A DNA stretch of 64,000 bases from an uncultured Clostridia bacterium. GTDB lineage: Bacteria; Bacillota; Clostridia; Oscillospirales; CAG-272. Shown piece by piece: positions 49,296 to 57,190 of this stretch. A model generated the notes under the pieces. It was given only the letters and a program-made list of their open reading frames with translations, ran no database searches and had not been told where the DNA came from. Position numbers and translations under genes: made by a program. The stretch spans positions 1-64,000 of the forward strand of contig CANRMP010000007.1 of NCBI GenBank assembly GCA_947631765.1. The letters run 5' to 3'. The number at the start of each line of letters is the position of its first letter. The stretch's first letter is position 1.

Positions 49296-49344
49296 AGAAT
49301 GAGAGGCAATTTTTTACGCACGGTAAAAAATTGCCTCTCATTCT
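49296..49344. terminator. Very long perfect hairpin after the ECF S-component gene
   Basis: Positions 49296-49317 and 49323-49344 are perfectly complementary over 22 bp around a GCACG loop, with an A/T block inside the stem. On the minus strand it is followed by ATGCTTTTTTG, so it can end the pdxK operon, but it is much longer than the other terminators here. Confidence 0.65.
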
Positions 49345-49352
49345 GCCAAATA

Positions 49353-49859
49353 TTATATTTTAAATCTTTCACGTATTCTAAGCTTATCAAGCGCAAAAGA
49401 GAGCAGAACAAAAAGAATACTGCTCAGCACTGATTGGGTTATATACCCCGGAATACCGGCAAGAGGCGCAATAAAGTTTTGCGTTATCAGCGATTCATAA
49501 AGGTAATAGCCGCCGATACACAGCGCAGAGGCTGGGATAAGAGATAGAAGATTTCTTGTATTTATTATTTTTTTGTCCTTGTTTTTGCTTGTAAAGAAGA
49601 GCACTGCCGCCGCCTTGATTATTGCCGAGCCGGGAGCCCACATTGCAAAGCCCGTCAGGCAATCGGCAAGCACCGCTCCCCCGCACCCCACAAAAATCGC
49701 GTAGGGCATTGGAAGCATACACGCGGCAAGGTATATAAATCCGTCTCCCACGTGGGTATAGCCTGTATGGCTCGGAATGTGCAAATAAGCTGTGGTTACA
49801 AATACAAGGGCTGTAAATATGCCGGCAAGGCATAAATATTTAATATTGTTTTTTTGCAT
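49353..49859 (-). CDS. ECF transporter S component, possibly for vitamin B6
   Basis: A 168-residue protein with about five or six membrane helices, starting with the S-component-like segment LCLAGIFTALVFVTTAYLHIP and the Gly/Asp-rich loop HVGDGFIYLAA. Such proteins bind a vitamin and use a shared energising module (EcfA/A'/T) encoded elsewhere. It lies 25 nt after the pyridoxamine kinase gene in the same operon, so a B6-vitamer substrate is the best inference. Thiamin-precursor carriers look similar. GAGGT lies 7 nt before the start. Confidence 0.8.
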   Translation of the reverse strand: MQKNNIKYLCLAGIFTALVFVTTAYLHIPSHTGYTHVGDGFIYLAACMLPMPYAIFVGCGGAVLADCLTGFAMWAPGSAIIKAAAVLFFTSKNKDKKIINTRNLLSLIPASALCIGGYYLYESLITQNFIAPLAGIPGYITQSVLSSILFVLLSFALDKLRIRERFKI

Positions 49860-49884
49860 AAGTGGTACCTCTTATAGTTTTTTC

Positions 49885-50709
49885 TTACAGCTCGCACAAA
49901 AATTCTTCAAAGCAAAGTCCGTCGGTTTTGGGAATATCAAGCTCCATGGTTCTTTTGAGAGTTTTTGCGATAAAGGACGCGGCGTGAGCGACAGACGAGG
50001 TAAGGTCGAGCTTATTTACCGCATCTGCGGCAATAATCGAGGAAAAGATATCTCCCGTGCCCGAGCGGCAGGGTCCCACCTTGTGCACCCTGACGGTTAT
50101 AGGACTTTTCCCCGCTTCGAATATGAAGTTTTCAAGGTCCTCGCCCCGCTCAATGCCCGATATGACTATTTTTTTCGGTCCCATATCGCTTAGCTTTTCG
50201 CAGACAGAGGCAAGCTCTTCCTGCTGCATATCGGCACGGTATTCCGAACCGGTCAGAATACACGCCTCCGTGAGGTTGGGGGTCAGAATATCCGCATAGG
50301 GCACAAGTGTGGACATTTGATTTGCAAGCCTTGGCGAGTACGTCGGGTAAAGCTTTCCGTAGTCTCCCATTACAGGGTCAATTACCGTTACCGTGTCGAT
50401 TCTCTTGAATAATTCAAAAAACCGTCTGACTATTCCTATTTGCTCCGGAGAGCCGAGAAAGCCGGTGAGTATGCCGTTAAATCGCAAATCAAGCTTTTTC
50501 CACTCGTCCATGTATGCATCCATATGGTCGGTAAAGTCTGTGCTGTAAAAGCTTTCAAAGCCGGTGTGATTTGAAAAAATCGAAGTCGGAAGCGGACAGC
50601 ACTGAATTTTCATTGCCGAAATTACAGGCAGTGAGGCAGAAATGGAACAGCGCCCGAATCCGCAAAAATCATTTATGACAGCTATCTTTTTTTGATTGTT
50701 ATGTGACAT
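49885..50709 (-). CDS. Pyridoxamine/pyridoxal kinase
   Basis: Phosphorylates B6 vitamers in salvage to pyridoxal 5'-phosphate. 274 residues, ribokinase fold of the PdxK/PdxY branch. Visible motifs are INDFCGFGRCS at the N-terminus, IDPVMGDYGKLY for metal and ATP binding, and GPCRSGTGDIFSS with the catalytic Asp in GTGD. GGAG lies 7 nt before the ATG. It heads a two-gene operon with an ECF S component. Confidence 0.92.
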   Translation of the reverse strand: MSHNNQKKIAVINDFCGFGRCSISASLPVISAMKIQCCPLPTSIFSNHTGFESFYSTDFTDHMDAYMDEWKKLDLRFNGILTGFLGSPEQIGIVRRFFELFKRIDTVTVIDPVMGDYGKLYPTYSPRLANQMSTLVPYADILTPNLTEACILTGSEYRADMQQEELASVCEKLSDMGPKKIVISGIERGEDLENFIFEAGKSPITVRVHKVGPCRSGTGDIFSSIIAADAVNKLDLTSSVAHAASFIAKTLKRTMELDIPKTDGLCFEEFLCEL

Positions 50710-50825
50710 TTTTTATCTCCGAGACATTTGTTATGACATAGTATACAGCAAAACTGATAGCGTTAAAATAGCCAGTTTCAAATAATTCTATATAACCAGA
50801 TTTCCCGACTTCGGATGAAGAAACA

Positions 50826-50861
50826 CCGCCGTTTTCCACCCGCAAGGGTGAAAAACGGCGG
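50826..50861 (-). terminator. Terminator of spoVAF
   Basis: CCGCCGTTTT and AAAACGGCGG plus an inner CACCC/GGGTG form a ~16-bp stem with a GCAA loop. The T-run is weak on the minus strand (TGTTTCTTC). Confidence 0.65.
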
Positions 50862-50933
50862 CATTTGAAAAGCGCTTGTTTATATATGATTGTCTCGGCG
50901 ATACCGAGCTAAAAAACAATTTTTGCCCCCTTT

Positions 50934-52376
50934 TCAGCCCGACTTTTTGGTATTTGTTTTTCCGGTCTGCATATTTGGCTTTAGCTTTACGCGGAAGAAA
51001 AGCCGCACAAGCGCGTCCTTGTTGAAGGGAATCAGGGGATAAAGATAGCTTCGTCCACCCGACACCGAGTTGTTGAGTATTATAAAGAAAATAATCGCAA
51101 GAATACCGACGGCAAGCCCGATATAATTGAAGAGAGCTATGAGTATAACAAGCAAAATTCTCATGAATTTAAAGGCGTAGCCCAGCTCAAATGAGGGCTG
51201 AGTGAAGTTTGCCATTGTTACAAAGGACATATAAAGTATCACGTCCGGCATGAGCCAGCCTACCTCTATTGCAAAATCGCCGATTATAAGTCCCGCGACA
51301 ACGCTCAGCGAATTGTTGAGACTGCCGGGCGTGTTTATCGAAGCAAGCTTCAGCCCGTCAACCGTAAATTCTACAAGCAGTATTTGAAAAACAATAGGAA
51401 GACCTGTAAATTCATGCGGCTTGATAAAGCTTAAAAAGCTCGGAATAATATCCGGATTTTTGACAAACAAAAACCAAATCGGAACAAGAAAAAGCGAGAC
51501 TAAAAAGACCGACATTCTCACAATTCGCAGATACGTTCCGGTAAGGGGCGGAAAATAAAAATCGTCGGTTTCCTGAAGAAAATCGAAAATCGAACAGGGA
51601 AGGATCATCGCCTGCGGGGAGTTTTCGCATATGACAATAACGCTTCCTTCAAGCATCATGGCTGAGGCGGCGTCGGGACGTTCGGTGTATCTGAATTTCG
51701 GAAAGGGATTGTACCATTTTCGCTTTACAAGACACTCCGCCAAAGATTCCTGCGACATCGAGAGGGCGTCTACCTCTATTGAATTTATTTTATTTTCAAG
51801 GCTGTTTACAAATTTTTCGTCCGCCCTACCGTTTATATAGCAGAGTATTACCGAGGTTTTTGTGGCTTTTCCCACCGACAGCTTTTTGAGCACTAAATCC
51901 TGAGTTTTAAGGCGAAGCCGCAAAAGACATATGTTGTCGTTAAGCTTTTCGGTAAAGCCGTCCCTTGAACCTCTGAGCACTCGGTCGCTTTCGGGCTCGT
52001 CCACGCTTCGTGAGGGAATTTGCTTTGTGTCGCAGACAAGCGCACTTTTAAACCCGTCGACAAGCAGAGCAGAGGAGCCTTCGAATATTTCATTTGCACA
52101 TTCGTCAAGGTCGTCGGTGTACTTTATAAATCCGAAGGAGCCGCACCGCTCTCCAAAGGAGGTCGCGTTGTCGTTTTCCATAATATTTGAATTAATATAT
52201 CGACTGACAACCTGCTCTGTCAAAAGGTCGTTGGCGTAGGTCGCGGCGTAGCAGAAGAACGCACGGCGTCCGCCGATTTTAAGATATCTTCCTTTTATGT
52301 CAAAGCATTTGTCAATGCCCGCCTTTTTTCCGAGAGAGTTCGAATCGCTTTCAATATTTCCGGTCAATTTATCCAT
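50934..52376 (-). CDS. spoVAF: SpoVAF-type spore membrane protein (GerA family A subunit)
   Basis: A 480-residue protein of the GerA/SpoVAF family, which sits in the spore inner membrane and takes part in germination. A cytoplasmic N-terminal domain (about 1-285) contains PSRSVDEPESDRVLRGSRDG, the most recognisable family segment. About five helices follow (near 300-325, 345-365, 375-395, 410-430 and 432-450), with FVTMANFTQPSFELGYAFKF between. SpoVAF fits better than GerAA because of its length and the lone occurrence, without B and C subunits or other spoVA genes. AAAGGA lies 7 nt before the start. Confidence 0.88.
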   Translation of the reverse strand: MDKLTGNIESDSNSLGKKAGIDKCFDIKGRYLKIGGRRAFFCYAATYANDLLTEQVVSRYINSNIMENDNATSFGERCGSFGFIKYTDDLDECANEIFEGSSALLVDGFKSALVCDTKQIPSRSVDEPESDRVLRGSRDGFTEKLNDNICLLRLRLKTQDLVLKKLSVGKATKTSVILCYINGRADEKFVNSLENKINSIEVDALSMSQESLAECLVKRKWYNPFPKFRYTERPDAASAMMLEGSVIVICENSPQAMILPCSIFDFLQETDDFYFPPLTGTYLRIVRMSVFLVSLFLVPIWFLFVKNPDIIPSFLSFIKPHEFTGLPIVFQILLVEFTVDGLKLASINTPGSLNNSLSVVAGLIIGDFAIEVGWLMPDVILYMSFVTMANFTQPSFELGYAFKFMRILLVILIALFNYIGLAVGILAIIFFIILNNSVSGGRSYLYPLIPFNKDALVRLFFRVKLKPNMQTGKTNTKKSG

Positions 52377-52420
52377 TGTAAATTCCTTTCGGTTTTCTGC
52401 AATATGTTTACAAAAAATGC

Positions 52421-52449
52421 TTTACAAACAATGTAGAAATGATTATAAT
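52421..52449 (+). promoter_or_regulatory. Sigma-A promoter of the membrane LRR gene
   Basis: TTTACA (52421-52426) and a perfect TATAAT (52444-52449), 17-bp spacer, divergent from spoVAF. Confidence 0.7.
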
Positions 52450-52538
52450 AAAATAAGTATGGATAAATTACGACCTTTTTAAACATAATGAGGTCAATGA
52501 TTATTACGATATACAAAAAGAAATGCGAGGCGATCGTT

Positions 52539-53267
52539 TTGGAGCTTACACTGTCAAGGAAAATATATTTGCTGCTCGCTGTTTTTGCAATAGTCGCGGT
52601 GTTTTTTCTCATAGCGCTCAAATATGAGGATAACTATCACGAAGACTTTACAATTGAGCAAAATGAAGACGGGACTACAGCAAGTATTACAGGATTTTCG
52701 GGGAACCCGAGAAAGCTTGAAATACCCGCGGAAATTGACGGGTATAAAATCACCTCGATCTCAAAATCCGCCTTTACGGGGCTTGAAAAGCTGCGCACGC
52801 TCAAAATAGACGGCAATGTCGAAAGTATCGGAGAATATGCCTTTGCAGACTGCACCTCTCTTAAAAAAGTGACGCTTAACGAGGGGTTAAAGGTCATCGG
52901 GCTTTACGCTTTCTCCGGCTGTACCTCGCTTAAAAGCATTAATTTGCCCGATACCCTGGAGGTTATTGACGATTTTGCCTTCAGTCTTTGTTCAAGGCTT
53001 GAAAGGGTAAAGATTCCCGCCTCCTGTACCACAATAGGAAAGGACGCTTTTGCCGCCTGTGAGTCTCTTGTGATGGACTGCTCGGAAAACGAGCTTGCCT
53101 TGCAGGTGGCAGAAGATTACAATATCCCTAAGACCTTTGACGAATCCTTTGATTATCTTATGGTGAAGGTCGCGCTTATAACTCTCGCACTCGGAGCCGT
53201 CGTGATTGCCGCGTTTATCATTGTGCCGAAAATTATCCGCAGAAAATCAAAAAAACTTCCCGAATGA
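52539..53267 (+). CDS. Membrane-anchored LRR_5 (BspA-like) protein
   Basis: A 242-residue protein with a helix at each end (about 9-28 and 206-228) and between them an extracellular domain with five BspA-like leucine-rich repeats (for example ESIGEYAFADCTSLKKVTL). The C-terminus is basic (RRKSKKLPE). A TTG start at 52539 follows GAGG by 8 nt; a longer reading from an upstream ATG has no ribosome binding site. It is shorter and differently anchored than the LRR lipoprotein at 6605-9031. The role is unknown, probably protein-protein contact outside the membrane. Confidence 0.82.
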   Translation: MELTLSRKIYLLLAVFAIVAVFFLIALKYEDNYHEDFTIEQNEDGTTASITGFSGNPRKLEIPAEIDGYKITSISKSAFTGLEKLRTLKIDGNVESIGEYAFADCTSLKKVTLNEGLKVIGLYAFSGCTSLKSINLPDTLEVIDDFAFSLCSRLERVKIPASCTTIGKDAFAACESLVMDCSENELALQVAEDYNIPKTFDESFDYLMVKVALITLALGAVVIAAFIIVPKIIRRKSKKLPE

Positions 53268-53269
53268 TA

Positions 53270-53298
53270 TTGACATTTTATTTTTATTGTGCTATTAT
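53270..53298 (+). promoter_or_regulatory. Promoter of tRNA-Arg
   Basis: TTGACA (53270-53275) and TATTAT (53293-53298), 17-bp spacer; it begins directly after the stop of the LRR gene. Confidence 0.8.
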
Positions 53299-53316
53299 AT
53301 TAAAGCACAATAAAAT

Positions 53317-53392
53317 GCGCTTGTAGCTCAGTGGATAGAGTGCCCGGCTACGAACCGGTAGGTCGTGGGTTCGAATCCCCCCAGGCGCGCCA
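53317..53392 (+). tRNA. tRNA-Arg (anticodon ACG)
   Basis: A 76-nt cloverleaf. The acceptor stem is GCGCTTG / CAGGCGC (one G-T pair), with CCA encoded. The D-arm is TAGCTCAGTGGATAGAGT, the anticodon loop CTACGAA (anticodon ACG, read as ICG) and the T-arm has GGTTCGAATCC. The outer anticodon-stem pair is a C-T mismatch. Confidence 0.95.
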
Positions 53393-53393
53393 G

Positions 53394-53425
53394 AACAAGG
53401 CGTTTGCTTTTGCAAACGCCTTGTT
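53394..53425 (+). terminator. Terminator of tRNA-Arg
   Basis: AACAAGGCGTTTGC / GCAAACGCCTTGTT is a perfect 14-bp stem with a TTTT loop, directly after the tRNA. Confidence 0.75.
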
Positions 53426-53434
53426 CATTGATGT

Positions 53435-53595
53435 TTGACAGCCGCGCGTAGCGCGGCTGTCAAATTATATAGGCTTCGCCTAATGATATTGCCTTCGGCA
53501 ATGATGTGTGCCTGCGGGCACATAGGGGCAAACATCGCATCATTGCGCGCAACGCGTGCAACATCATTACGCCGACAGGCGATGTATCTTTTCAA
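53435..53595. repeat. Mosaic of short palindromes before the four-helix-bundle gene
   Basis: A row of hairpins: TTGACAGCCGCGC/GCGCGGCTGTCAA (13 bp, loop GTA), TAGGC/GCCTA, ATTGCC/GGCAAT, TGTGCC/GGGCACA, a TTGCGCG/CGCGTGCAA unit and CGCC/GGCG. Short linkers such as ATGAT or CATCAT separate them and loops are TTC, TGC, GTA or CAA. The arrangement matches 16116-16380. No coding capacity. Confidence 0.65.
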
Positions 53596-53616
53596 TGAAA
53601 ATGAGAAGGTGTTCCC

Positions 53617-53978
53617 ATGAAGGACAATAAGCTTGCAGAACTCTCCATGGATTTTTCGGTGGATATTATAAACCTTGTAAAAAAGTTAAAATCAAGCCAT
53701 GAATCCATCATCTCCAATCAAATCGGCAGGAGCGGTACATCCATTGGAGCAAATATTCATGAAGCACAATATGCACAAGGGAAAAGGATTTTATTTCAAA
53801 GCTTGAAATTGCTCTAAAGGAAACAGCTGAAACGTCATATTGGCTTGTACTGCTTTATAATACAAAATATATTGACGGGCAAACATTCAAATTGATTTCT
53901 TCAAGATGCACGTCATTAAGAGTAATGCTGATTACATCCTGTAAAACCGCAAAGGCAAAAAACGACGAACCTGTCTAA
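53617..53978 (+). pseudogene. Four-helix-bundle (S23/Avd-like) protein gene, frameshifted
   Basis: The first frame (53617-53786) gives a typical start of the four-helix bundle family once called S23 ribosomal protein: FSVDIINLVKKLKSSHESII, then QIGRSGTSIGANIHEAQYAQGK. The expected continuation, DFISKLEIALKETAETSYWL, lies in another frame from 53787 to the TAA at 53976-53978. One base is missing in the AAAAGG stretch near 53782-53787. Joined, the product would be ~120 residues, the normal length. GAGAAGGTG precedes the ATG. The family includes the Avd accessory protein of diversity-generating retroelements and ORFs inserted in 23S rRNA genes, but most members have no known role. Either a recent pseudogene or a homopolymer sequencing error. 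Confidence 0.8.
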
Positions 53979-54010
53979 AACAAACAGCTTAACTCTTTCC
54001 AAAAGTGTAT

Positions 54011-54058
54011 AATCCGAACCTGAAACCGATTATCGTCGGCATAGCGTTCGGATTATTT
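54011..54058 (+). terminator. Hairpin after the four-helix-bundle gene
   Basis: AATCCGAAC / GTTCGGATT, a perfect 9-bp stem with a 26-nt loop, then TTTCTTTT. Probably a terminator and possibly the right end of the inserted unit. Confidence 0.55.
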
Positions 54059-54076
54059 CTTTTGTAGCTTTCTGTC

Positions 54077-54105
54077 TTGCTTTTCTTTCATTATTGTGAT
54101 ATAAT
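54077..54105 (+). promoter_or_regulatory. Promoter before a truncated gene start
   Basis: TTGCTT (54077-54082) and a perfect TATAAT (54100-54105), 17-bp spacer, in the 384-base stretch between the four-helix-bundle remnant and the CotH gene. Confidence 0.5.
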
Positions 54106-54140
54106 CAAAGCGATAAACATGATTTTTCGGAGCTAATGAT

Positions 54141-54227
54141 ATGACAGCAATCAAAGATATTCGCATATATCGGGGTACGCCTGATAATATCGACGGCAAT
54201 CCGCTTCCTTGTGGTTTTGAAAATTAA
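54141..54227 (+). other. 28-codon open frame, probable truncated gene start
   Basis: After the promoter and a CGGAG site 8 nt upstream, an ATG opens a 28-residue frame (MTAIKDIRIYRGTPDNIDGN...) that stops at TAA. The beginning looks like a normal soluble protein's N-terminus and not like a peptide with its own job, so a gene cut off by deletion is likely. I do not recognise the family. The stretch 54228-54361 shows nothing further. Confidence 0.35.
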
Positions 54228-54361
54228 GAACTGTAATGTATTTATTATCTACTGAATAGTAGTGAAGTTAAGAAAAACTAATTTTGATTTTCATACACAG
54301 ACCGTGCATGTTCGGCAAATACATACTGCAAAAAATCCTAAGCCCGAGGGAAAAAGATAAT

Positions 54362-57031
54362 ATGGTGATAAAAAATATCAAACGCGCGAGCGTTTCTGCC
54401 GCCTTTTTAATAGTGTTTGTCCTTATGACAGTGCTGCTTTTTTCCTGCAAACAAAGCGGCAGCACAGAAGCCCTTACAACAACCTTCTCGCCTGAGCCTC
54501 CGCCAAAGCTCACCTCGTTACAAATAGAATGGAACGGGAGCCAAGCGGATCCGACAAGCGCCGTTTCTTTTGCCGCATCTTCCGACGGCGTGCAGAGGCT
54601 TACGGTGCAAAACGGCAATGAAAAAGAGGCTTTGCTTAGATTTCTCTTTGAAGGCGAGGTTGAATGCACCGAGAGCGAAAATGCCGTTTTGAAGGACAAT
54701 ATTCTCATACTTACCCTAAAATCCGGGGAGAGTTATGACGGGGAGATTAAAACCTTCTCTTCTCCCGCATTTTTGCAAGTGATATCGGAGGATTTTGAGA
54801 GAGCCTATCTCTACTCCGAATATGCGCTGAGCTATGCCGCGGAAAATGACGTTTGCGAAAGTATTGTCATTTGCGCGCCCATAACTTTTGACCGTGATCT
54901 GAAGCTCTGCCGCCCGTGTACCTTGGAGGTTTGGGATAACACCTTAAAAGTTGACGGAAAAATTTTGTGCGTCAGCGAGAGCAGCGGCGTATTTGCTTTA
55001 AAAGAAGGCGGAAAAGGGAAGATTATCTCCGAGGGCTTTTTTGCCGAGGCGCCGGAGTGCGATATTGTTATCGGGGAGATATTTGACTATGTGCTTGATG
55101 ATATTTCATACTATTGCAGGGCAAAAACGCTAAACGGTATTGAAATTCAAGCGGGCGAGCGCAAGGTCACCTCATACTCTATGCTTAAAGACCTTGTTGA
55201 CCCCGAGTCCTATCCCACCTTACATGCCGGAGATACAATAATTTTTTCCGGAGACTATACAGTTGAGGACAAGCTAACCTTTGACATGCCGCTTTCTTTT
55301 GCCTTTGAGCGCGGGGTTGTTTTGTCAAATCCGATATCGGTCATAACCGAAGAGGAGGGGACGATAAGACTTATTGCCGATGACTTGTCGGTGACTCTTC
55401 CCGAAATTCCGATTTTGCCGACAGCGCCGAGCTGTGATTTTTTGTGGGAATCCTGTAAACTGCCGCTCTTTAAAATATGCTCCGCTATGAATGTGCGCTC
55501 GATAAACGGGGAAAATATCTCCGATCGCATACTGGGAGGGAGCGGCAAGGCGAAGGTGCTTTCCGTTTTTCTGAATAAGAGCGGCAACCGAAATCTCTCC
55601 GAAAATATCGAGTGGGAGGCTGACGGCTACGTTCTTTATGCCAAAATTGACTGCATGGTCGACCCCGCAACCCTTAAAGCCGCTCATCTTACAATTAAAA
55701 TAAATCAAAGCGCGGATATTTCCTTTCATTCAAGTGCTGTGAGCGAGGACGGAGGAATCAATTTGCTAAATGAGGACGGCGCGTATTTCACACTCACCGA
55801 TGACATGGGAAATACCACGCGGTATGCTATAGTTACCGACTACACGCCCACAAGGCTTCCGATAATAGTTATCGATACCAAGGACAACAAAGCCGTCACC
55901 TCCAAAGAAGAATACATAGACGCCGTAATATCAATAAATTGCGAGTTTGCGGAGGGCTTTTCTTCGCTTGACCCCACGCACGTATTTATACGCGGGAGAG
56001 GAAATTCCACTTGGCTGTGGGAAAAGAAGCCTTACAAATTGAAATTTGACGTCAAAACGTCGGTGCTCAATCTTCCCGAGGCGAAAAAATGGACTCTGCT
56101 TGCAAACTATGCGGATAAATCGCTGATGCGCAATTCTCTTGCAATGTTTGCCGCAAAGCGCCTTGACAACATGCCGTTTGTACCCACGCAGTATCCCGTG
56201 GACGTTTTTCTTAATGGTAAATATGTAGGAGTTTATTCTATAGGCGAGCAGATTGAGGAGAAGAAGGGGCGAGTTGAGCTTGAAAACAACCCGGGCGAGC
56301 TTGACACGGGCTATCTTCTTGAGGTCGGAGGGACCTCGGATGAGGATACGTGGGACGTCACCTGCTTTTATACCGAGCTTATGAAATATGTTAAGATTCA
56401 TTCCCCCGAAGGCGAAGAGCTGTCAAAAGAGCAGGTCGCCTTTATCAAGGATTTTGTCACAAAGGCGGACAAGGCGGTAATGGCGGGCGAGGGGTACGAG
56501 GAGTATATAGACGTTGATTCGCTTATTGACTGGTATATAATCCATGAGCTCAGCTATAATCTCGATTCCAGCTTCAGGCGAAGCTGCTTTTTGACAAAGG
56601 ACGCCGGCGGAAAGCTCAAAATGGGTCCCATATGGGATTTTGATCTGGCGTTCGGCAATTTTTCAAAGGACCCCGCCGAGCCCTACGGCTGGGCTTGCCT
56701 CTACCTTGAAACCGATTACATATGGACAAACTGGATGTGCTACTTAATGAAAAACGAGGCTTTTGTCGCAAGGCTCAAGGCGCGCTGGGAAGAGGTGAAG
56801 GACGGGCTTTTGTCCGATATGATGAGCTATATTGACCAAATGTACGAGCTTATATCGCCTTCGGCAAAATACAATTTCAAGGTATGGGATATTTTAAATA
56901 AACGCGCGGGATACGAGCCGCGCAAAATGGTCAAGTATAACACTTATGAGCTTCAAATACAGTATTTGCGCGATTTTATAAACAAGCGCTGGAATTGGAT
57001 GAATGAGAATATGACGGTTGTGACCGACTGA
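54362..57031 (+). CDS. CotH-kinase family lipoprotein
   Basis: An 889-residue protein with a lipoprotein signal (VLLFSC near residue 30) and a long N-terminal region (about 35-500) of beta-rich, Ig-like and beta-helix-like character. The CotH domain covers about 500-880. CotH hallmarks are IRGRGNSTW (near 543), YKLKF, the Leu-Met-Arg-Asn segment (KSLMRNSLA), VFLNGKYVGVYSIGEQI, and the metal-binding GPIWDFDLAFGN starting at residue 755. CotH proteins are atypical kinases that phosphorylate spore coat proteins in Bacillus; surface forms in gut bacteria have other, mostly unknown targets. The lipobox places this one outside the membrane. GAGGG lies 11 nt before the ATG. It stands at the head of a row of surface-protein genes. 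Confidence 0.9.
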   Translation: MVIKNIKRASVSAAFLIVFVLMTVLLFSCKQSGSTEALTTTFSPEPPPKLTSLQIEWNGSQADPTSAVSFAASSDGVQRLTVQNGNEKEALLRFLFEGEVECTESENAVLKDNILILTLKSGESYDGEIKTFSSPAFLQVISEDFERAYLYSEYALSYAAENDVCESIVICAPITFDRDLKLCRPCTLEVWDNTLKVDGKILCVSESSGVFALKEGGKGKIISEGFFAEAPECDIVIGEIFDYVLDDISYYCRAKTLNGIEIQAGERKVTSYSMLKDLVDPESYPTLHAGDTIIFSGDYTVEDKLTFDMPLSFAFERGVVLSNPISVITEEEGTIRLIADDLSVTLPEIPILPTAPSCDFLWESCKLPLFKICSAMNVRSINGENISDRILGGSGKAKVLSVFLNKSGNRNLSENIEWEADGYVLYAKIDCMVDPATLKAAHLTIKINQSADISFHSSAVSEDGGINLLNEDGAYFTLTDDMGNTTRYAIVTDYTPTRLPIIVIDTKDNKAVTSKEEYIDAVISINCEFAEGFSSLDPTHVFIRGRGNSTWLWEKKPYKLKFDVKTSVLNLPEAKKWTLLANYADKSLMRNSLAMFAAKRLDNMPFVPTQYPVDVFLNGKYVGVYSIGEQIEEKKGRVELENNPGELDTGYLLEVGGTSDEDTWDVTCFYTELMKYVKIHSPEGEELSKEQVAFIKDFVTKADKAVMAGEGYEEYIDVDSLIDWYIIHELSYNLDSSFRRSCFLTKDAGGKLKMGPIWDFDLAFGNFSKDPAEPYGWACLYLETDYIWTNWMCYLMKNEAFVARLKARWEEVKDGLLSDMMSYIDQMYELISPSAKYNFKVWDILNKRAGYEPRKMVKYNTYELQIQYLRDFINKRWNWMNENMTVVTD

Positions 57032-57190
57032 AAAAGTATCTGTTACGCGTTTTTTTCCGCTGTTTTTCGAAATTATGAATTTGTCATATCAAATTCCTAA
57101 TTTTCATTCACCGATATACACGCTTTTCCTATCAATTATTTCGGACTTATGATATTATTAAGTTAACAATAAATAACACGGAGGTATTAT

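Noticed and set aside
53435..53595. Possible CRISPR array
   Set aside because: The repeated units are self-complementary, have different sequences and no constant direct repeat of 23-36 bases with regular spacers; no cas gene is near.
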